NCBI GenBank assembly: GCA_910586245.1
Contig: CAJUFY010000003.1
Location: forward strand, 62,001-126,000
Reading direction: 5' to 3'
Source of the DNA: an uncultured Christensenella sp.
Lineage (GTDB): Bacteria; Bacillota; Clostridia; Christensenellales; Borkfalkiaceae
Length of the DNA: 64,000 nucleotides
Shown: positions 59,452 to 64,000 of the stretch, one piece after another
Position numbering within the stretch: the stretch's first letter is position 1
Layout of the letters: each line of letters opens with the position of its first letter
Position numbers and translations under genes: made by a program
Notes under the pieces: generated by a model
What the model saw: the letters and a program-made list of their open reading frames with translations, nothing else
What the model was told of the DNA's origin: nothing
Databases searched by the model: none

Positions 59452-60603
59452 TTAAAACCGAATTTCTTCAAGATTGCCGACGGCTTCCTGAACCAAGGCT
59501 TCTACGTCAAGCTTTCCTTCTTCCTCTTCGATAAAGGAAAGCTTTGGTTTAATCGCAGGAAATTCGGGCAAAAATACCGTGCAGCAATCCTCGAACGGAA
59601 GCACGGAAGTATCGTAAGTCCCTATTTTTTTCGCGCGCTCGATGATTTCGTTTTTATCGAATCCTACGAGCGGACGCAACACGGGCAGCGTAACGACCGC
59701 GTTGGAAGAAGTAATTCCTTCGATCGTCTGACTGGCAACCTGCCCTAAACTTTCCCCCGTAATCAAACACTTTGCGTTTTGAGATTTCGCAATCCGTTCC
59801 GCAATACGGAACATAAATCTCCTCAGCAACGTTACGTTCAGTTCCGGCGCACACTTCGCATGAATTTCTTCCTGAATATGCGTCACGCTCACCGTCGTCA
59901 AACGCTGCGTCAACGCAAAACGGGAAAGCAGACGGGCAAGCTCCAACACTTTTTCTTTCGCCTGTTCGTTGGTATAAGGGTAGCTGTGGAAATGCAGGTA
60001 CTCCACATTCATCCCCCGCTTCGCCATCATATACCCCGCAACGGGTGAATCGATTCCGCCCGAAATCAGCAAAAGCCCCTTGCTCGACGTGCCGACAGGC
60101 ATTCCGCCTGCGCCCGCTTCGAATTTGCCGAACACAAGCGCCGTTCCGTTTTCCCGCACGTCGATAAACACGTTCGACTGCGGTTCATGCACGTCCACTT
60201 TCAGCAATTCGTTCTGCGCCAGAAGTCTGCCGCCGATTTCTGCATTGATTTGCATCGACGTCAACGGAAATCTTTTATCCGCGCGATGCGTATCTACTTT
60301 AAACGTTCCCGAAACAGGCGCAACAAGCTGCACCGCCTGAAAAATCCGTTCCAGATCGGCAGGCACGCGATATCCTAAAGAATAGGAATGTACGCCGAAC
60401 ACGCGGGAAACGCGCGCCAAAATTTCTTCCGCACGCGCCTCTTCAAACGCGGCGACAAGATATCTTCCGCTCGTACGGTGTAATTCATGGCGAATCCCTT
60501 TGAGCGATTTTTCAAGATTGACCGAAAAGACCCGCTCGAAATAGCCGCGGTTCTTCCCTTTTAAATGTATTTCAGCATAGCGGATTATAATTACTTTTTC
60601 CAC
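59452..60603 (-). CDS. thiI: tRNA 4-thiouridine synthase ThiI, no rhodanese domain
   Basis: A 383-aa enzyme that makes s4U8 in tRNA and can supply sulfur for thiazole synthesis. A ferredoxin-like start and THUMP domain fill residues ~1-165. The PP-loop ATPase domain begins at LLISGGIDSPVAGYMM and ends with EDCCTVFLPEFP, whose Cys is conserved. It stops there: the rhodanese domain with the persulfide Cys of E. coli ThiI is absent, as in Bacillus, where the desulfurase NifZ beside it supplies sulfur directly. The gene just upstream here, 1 bp away, is such a desulfurase. The start is GTG 60603. Confidence 0.95.
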   Translation of the reverse strand: MEKVIIIRYAEIHLKGKNRGYFERVFSVNLEKSLKGIRHELHRTSGRYLVAAFEEARAEEILARVSRVFGVHSYSLGYRVPADLERIFQAVQLVAPVSGTFKVDTHRADKRFPLTSMQINAEIGGRLLAQNELLKVDVHEPQSNVFIDVRENGTALVFGKFEAGAGGMPVGTSSKGLLLISGGIDSPVAGYMMAKRGMNVEYLHFHSYPYTNEQAKEKVLELARLLSRFALTQRLTTVSVTHIQEEIHAKCAPELNVTLLRRFMFRIAERIAKSQNAKCLITGESLGQVASQTIEGITSSNAVVTLPVLRPLVGFDKNEIIERAKKIGTYDTSVLPFEDCCTVFLPEFPAIKPKLSFIEEEEGKLDVEALVQEAVGNLEEIRF

Positions 60604-60604
60604 G

Positions 60605-61726
60605 TTATTTCAGTTTCTCCTTCAACTTCCGCGCAACGAAGTTCATTTCCCGCGCACAGCAAGCAACCTCTTCTTCCGTTGTTTCCGCCGCAAAACTGAC
60701 CCGCAATACGCCGTCCAGCGTCTTTGCGGAATACCCGCAAGCTTCGATCACGCGGCTGTGCGGTTTTTTAGAACTGCACGCGCTCCCCGTCCCGACAGCA
60801 ACCCCACGATCCCACAGCATGCGCTGCAATACTTCCCCGCGCAGGCACGCCGCGGAAACGGTAAGAATATAGGGCGAACCGTGATTCGGTGAAATTCGTT
60901 CGAACAGAGCGGGATCGAGCAACGCCCAGAGTCTTTCACGCAAGCCCGAAAGCCGCACCGCATTCTTTTCCAGACAAGCAAACTTTTCTTCGGCGGCATA
61001 GCGGAAGCATGCGATTCCGAACGTGTTTTCCGTCCCGCTGCGCAACGCGCCCTCCTGTCCCCCGCCGTATACGAGAGGCGACAGATTGCAAGTTTTCCGC
61101 CTGAGCAACGCGCCCGTTCCCTTCAACGCACCGATCTTATGTGCGCTGACGCTGTACAGATCGATTGCGGAATTCAAACGAAATGGAATTTTTCCGAACG
61201 CCTGCACCCCGTCGCTGTGAAAAACACAGCGCGGATTTTTCCGTTTTACGGCTTCGGCAACCGCCGCGACGTCGTTGACCGCGCCCGTTTCGTTGTTTAC
61301 GTGAACCAAAGACGCAAGGCTCGTTTTTTCGTCAATCAAACGCAGAAATTCTTCCGAGTCGACGCTGCCGTCACGGCGGAGCAGCGCGATCCTCAACTCT
61401 ATCCCGCGGTTTTTTAACGCGACGGCGCTATTGTAAACCGCCGCATGCTCGCCCGCCGAAATGACGACGTTCCCCCGTTTCCCCGCCGAAAACACCGCCT
61501 GATTATCCGCTTCCGTACCGCACGAAGTAAACACCAGGTCGTATTCGGTGCGATCCGCAACAAAACCGACGAGCGCGTCCCGCGATTCTTTCAGCTCTTT
61601 TGCAACAAGCTCCCCGCCGTGATAGCGCGCGGAAGGATTATAAAATTTATCTTTCAAATATTCCGCCGCGCGGGCAACCGCGCGTTCGCTCGGCTGCGTG
61701 GTCGCAGCATTGTCCAAATAGATCAT
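60605..61726 (-). CDS. Cysteine desulfurase, ThiI partner (NifZ/IscS type)
   Basis: A 373-aa PLP enzyme that takes sulfur from cysteine as a persulfide. It begins MIYLDNAATTQPSERA. It has the PLP Lys in SVSAHKIGALKGTGAL, the His in SAGEHAAV, and the catalytic Cys in VAVGTGSACSSKKPHSR. Placement directly before thiI, with the rhodanese domain missing from ThiI, suggests that it feeds that enzyme, like Bacillus NifZ. It overlaps the upstream membrane-protein gene by four bases. A role in Fe-S assembly cannot be excluded, but no iscU or sufU gene is near. Confidence 0.93.
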   Translation of the reverse strand: MIYLDNAATTQPSERAVARAAEYLKDKFYNPSARYHGGELVAKELKESRDALVGFVADRTEYDLVFTSCGTEADNQAVFSAGKRGNVVISAGEHAAVYNSAVALKNRGIELRIALLRRDGSVDSEEFLRLIDEKTSLASLVHVNNETGAVNDVAAVAEAVKRKNPRCVFHSDGVQAFGKIPFRLNSAIDLYSVSAHKIGALKGTGALLRRKTCNLSPLVYGGGQEGALRSGTENTFGIACFRYAAEEKFACLEKNAVRLSGLRERLWALLDPALFERISPNHGSPYILTVSAACLRGEVLQRMLWDRGVAVGTGSACSSKKPHSRVIEACGYSAKTLDGVLRVSFAAETTEEEVACCAREMNFVARKLKEKLK

Positions 61727-62334
61727 TGTTTCGTAAATTTATTCCTTCCCGCAGCGCGCACGACGTATTCGAGAAGCGCGGTTCTGCATTCGAGAATATA
61801 TAAATCTTTGCCCATCGTCGTGGAATACAAGATATAAATAAACTGCTTCTCTTCCGAAGGCTCCGGATTCGGCGTAACGAATTTCGGTTTTTTCCCGTTC
61901 AGTCCCCGACGGCAATCTTCGAAAGAATCGGTTTCGGCGTAGCCGATTTTTAACATATGATCGGCTTTCAGCGTAATTAAAAACTTGCGTTTGCGCCCGT
62001 TGAACACCTTCGTAATACGCAGTTCGTCCTCTACGAAGATGTAATCGTAGCTCACGTTAAACCGGCGGCGCATGCGAAACAACAGGAACCCGAACAGCCA
62101 AAGCAGAGCGATTCCCACAAACCAAACAATCAGTGAAAAGACCACGCCCGCATTCGTTCCCTGTTTTTTCGCTTCCGCGATCACGCTCGAAACGAAGCCG
62201 ATGGATAAAAACAACCATATCGCAACGACTGCGAATACTACGATGCTCGCGACCAGAAATATCTGATAATAACGCGCTTCCTTTTTGCTTTTTGCCGAGC
62301 CCGCGCTCTCTTCGTAAAACGCACTTTGCGCCAT
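61723..62334 (-). CDS. Two-helix membrane protein of unknown function
   Basis: A 203-aa protein with a polar N-terminus and two membrane helices (residues ~22-48 and ~66-88, with YQIFLVASIVVFAVVAIWLF first). A cytoplasmic beta-rich domain of ~115 residues follows (NVSYDYIFVEDELRITKVF and KQFIYILYSTTMGKDLYILE). Its pattern of strands recalls bacterial PH-like domains, but I cannot place it in a family. It lies between the CarB-DapF gene (1-bp overlap, TAATG) and the desulfurase gene (4-bp overlap), so it is surely expressed. No function is proposed. Confidence 0.75.
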   Translation of the reverse strand: MAQSAFYEESAGSAKSKKEARYYQIFLVASIVVFAVVAIWLFLSIGFVSSVIAEAKKQGTNAGVVFSLIVWFVGIALLWLFGFLLFRMRRRFNVSYDYIFVEDELRITKVFNGRKRKFLITLKADHMLKIGYAETDSFEDCRRGLNGKKPKFVTPNPEPSEEKQFIYILYSTTMGKDLYILECRTALLEYVVRAAGRNKFTKQ

Positions 62335-64000
62335 TAAAATTCTACCTTGCCTTCATATACTTTATTGACGTTCCCCGCGAGCGTAACCGTACCGTTGGAT
62401 TTGTAGCGTACGATCAGATCGCCCCCGCGCACCTTTACGGTGATATCGGTATCCGTATTGCAATATCCGTTGAGTACCGCGGCAACCGCAGCTGCGCCCG
62501 CGCCCGTACCGCACGCCAGCGTTTCGCCGTTCCCGCGCTCCCAGACGCGCATTTTCAACGTGCTGCCGTTCACGAGGCGGACAAACTCCACGTTGGTTTT
62601 GTTCGGGAAGTAACGGCTGTTTTCGATCTTAGGTCCAAGCGTTTCTACGTCGATATCGTCCACTTTATCGCAGAAAATCACGCAGTGAGGATTCCCGAGA
62701 TTCACAAGGGTAACCTGGTATTCTTTTCCGTCGATTTCCATCGACTGATTAACCACGCGTTCGCCTTTCCAGATCGAAGGAATTTTTTCGCCGGCAAGCA
62801 CCGCTTCGCCCAAATTGACGCTCGAACTCGTAACGACGCCGCCGAACGGATATACTTTTACCGTTTTAACGCCGCTCAGCGTTTCGATGGTCATGCTTTC
62901 TTTGGGCACGATTCCCTTTTCGTAGAGATATTTTCCGACGCAGCGGATCGCGTTGCCCGCCATCAATCCTTCCGTTCCGTCCTGATTATAAATGCGCATT
63001 TTCGCATCGGCTACGTCAGATTTACCAATGAGAACGATTCCGTCCCCGCCGATTCCCGAATGACGGTCTACGAAATTTACAGCGAGCGATTCGGGGCAGG
63101 TAATTCTCCCCTCCATATCTTCGAAATAGATATAGTCGTTTCCGCAAGCCTGCATTTTCGTAAATTCGAGTTCCGTCTTTTTGGTTCTCAGGCGATTGAT
63201 GTCCACGAGCTCGGTATTGTATTCGGTAAATTTGCTCGCGATAATGTCGCACAGCGCGTTTGCCGTATCGAGCGAAGTCAGAACGGTAATGCCAAGAAGA
63301 ATCGCATGGTGATGCAGTTCGATATAGTCGGCAATCGAATCGACGTCCGTCTTGCCCGTATAAATAATATAGTCGATCTTTCCTTCGTCCATCAATTTGC
63401 AAACCTGTTTGGTTGCTTTCAGCCGTTCGACGACGGTTACGTCGATCCCAAGATCGGAAATCACTTTCGCAGTACCCGCCGTGGCGTACAGATTGCAACC
63501 CAGATCCGCAAACTTCTTTGCGATGGAAACGAGTTCGAATTTATCCTGATCGTTTACCGTAAAGTATACGCCGACGGGTTTTTCTCTGGTGGGATGGCAC
63601 ATTTTAAAGCCCGCCGAAACAAGCCCTTTGAACAACGCTTCTTCGATCGTTTTACCGATTCCGAGCACTTCGCCCGTCGATTTCATTTCGGGACCGAGCT
63701 GCGAGTTCACGTCGTTGAGCTTTTCGAAGCTGAACACGGGCACTTTTACCGCCACGTACGGCGAATTAGGATACAAACCTGTACCGAATCCAAGTTTTTT
63801 CAACTTTGCGCCCGCCATAATTTTGGTGGCAAGCTCTACCATCGGCACGCCCGTCACTTTGGAAATATACGGAATGGTGCGCGATGCGCGGGGATTCACT
63901 TCGATGACGTACAGCTGATTCTGATAGATGAGATACTGAATATTGATCAATCCCTTCGTTTTCAGCGAGAGCGCAAGTTTGGTGGAAATATCTACGATAT
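62334..64000 (-). CDS. CarB-DapF fusion (5' end outside window)
   Basis: One uninterrupted frame joins two enzymes. The visible N-terminal part (63175-64000) is the end of carbamoyl-phosphate synthase large subunit: ATP-grasp residues YVIEVNPRASRTIPYISKVT, then GEVLGIGKTIEEALFKGL, and the MGS-like allosteric domain (KKFADLGCNLYATAGTAKVI). After a linker of about five residues, a full diaminopimelate epimerase follows (~62334-63175): FTKMQACGNDYIYFE, GNPHCVIF, WERGNGETLACGTGAG. The second catalytic Cys (ACGTG) is present. The first one, normally CGNG, is Ala in GLMAGNAIRC. The frame stays open to the window edge. MurE in this window is meso-DAP type, so DapF activity would be expected somewhere in the genome. 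Confidence 0.9.
   Translation of the reverse strand, partial: IVDISTKLALSLKTKGLINIQYLIYQNQLYVIEVNPRASRTIPYISKVTGVPMVELATKIMAGAKLKKLGFGTGLYPNSPYVAVKVPVFSFEKLNDVNSQLGPEMKSTGEVLGIGKTIEEALFKGLVSAGFKMCHPTREKPVGVYFTVNDQDKFELVSIAKKFADLGCNLYATAGTAKVISDLGIDVTVVERLKATKQVCKLMDEGKIDYIIYTGKTDVDSIADYIELHHHAILLGITVLTSLDTANALCDIIASKFTEYNTELVDINRLRTKKTELEFTKMQACGNDYIYFEDMEGRITCPESLAVNFVDRHSGIGGDGIVLIGKSDVADAKMRIYNQDGTEGLMAGNAIRCVGKYLYEKGIVPKESMTIETLSGVKTVKVYPFGGVVTSSSVNLGEAVLAGEKIPSIWKGERVVNQSMEIDGKEYQVTLVNLGNPHCVIFCDKVDDIDVETLGPKIENSRYFPNKTNVEFVRLVNGSTLKMRVWERGNGETLACGTGAGAAAVAAVLNGYCNTDTDITVKVRGGDLIVRYKSNGTVTLAGNVNKVYEGKVEF

Noticed and set aside
1..64000. CRISPR arrays, rRNA genes, insertion sequences, T-boxes or known riboswitches
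   Set aside because: I saw no regularly spaced direct repeats, no rRNA sequence, no transposase and no T-box (TGGNACC) or other riboswitch core in the intergenic regions, all of which are short.

Overview
The window looks like a chromosomal segment of a Gram-positive, low-to-mid GC Clostridia-type Bacillota. The evidence is a dcw (division and cell wall) cluster starting with mraZ-rsmH, a MurE with the meso-diaminopimelate motif DNPR, strong AGGAGG-type ribosome binding sites, a rhodanese-less ThiI beside its own cysteine desulfurase, a miaB-mutS-mutL-miaA operon, and very large exoproteins with Listeria/Bacteroides-type and Cys-rich repeats. A Christensenellales-like gut lineage is my guess, not a demonstrated assignment. 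Most genes lie on the minus strand. The exceptions are groESL, rpsT, the polyamine transporter operon, one class A PBP and a small AT-rich operon near the left end.

Layout. 1-620: 5' part of proC, cut by the window edge. 786-2716: AT-rich accessory patch with a perfect 42-bp palindrome, a tightly coupled operon of unknown small genes, tRNA-Trp and a tyrosine recombinase. 2830-17861: two very large exported proteins (1588 and 3371 aa), the larger one preceded by an array of TATGACA operator-like repeats. 18155-20577: comEB-ppiB-purB. 20771-22699: groES-groEL. 22745-24710: LicD-type transferase and a glycolipid glycosyltransferase. 24764-38453: mraZ-rsmH-ftsL-like-ftsI-murE-mraY-murD-ftsW-murA-ftsQ, a strong terminator, then separately promoted ftsA-ftsZ. 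38574-39365: murI. 39493: rpsT. 40035-45210: XRE-cupin regulator and potABCD. 45262-49206: SPFH protein, polytopic membrane protein, ribbon-helix-helix protein and an ABC-2 exporter in one apparent operon. 49298-57167: miaB-mutS-mutL-miaA plus a PLP lyase-like gene. 57271-59451: class A PBP. 59452-64000: a CarB-DapF fusion, a membrane protein, a cysteine desulfurase and ThiI.

How the genes fit together. The window is rich in envelope biogenesis. MurI supplies D-Glu and the DapF domain may supply meso-DAP. MurA, MurD, MurE and MraY build lipid-linked precursor. FtsW, FtsI, FtsQ, the FtsL-like protein, FtsA and FtsZ form the divisome, and the class A PBP adds further synthase activity. murC, murF and murG are not present in the window. 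A second theme is tRNA modification (MiaA with MiaB; ThiI with its desulfurase).

Most worth a second look: the division PBP, whose only well-placed start is an AUC codon; the CarB-DapF fusion with Ala at the first catalytic Cys position of DapF; the SPFH/RHH/ABC operon with a 21-bp palindrome at its promoter; and the regularly spaced TATGACA sites upstream of the giant surface-protein gene.
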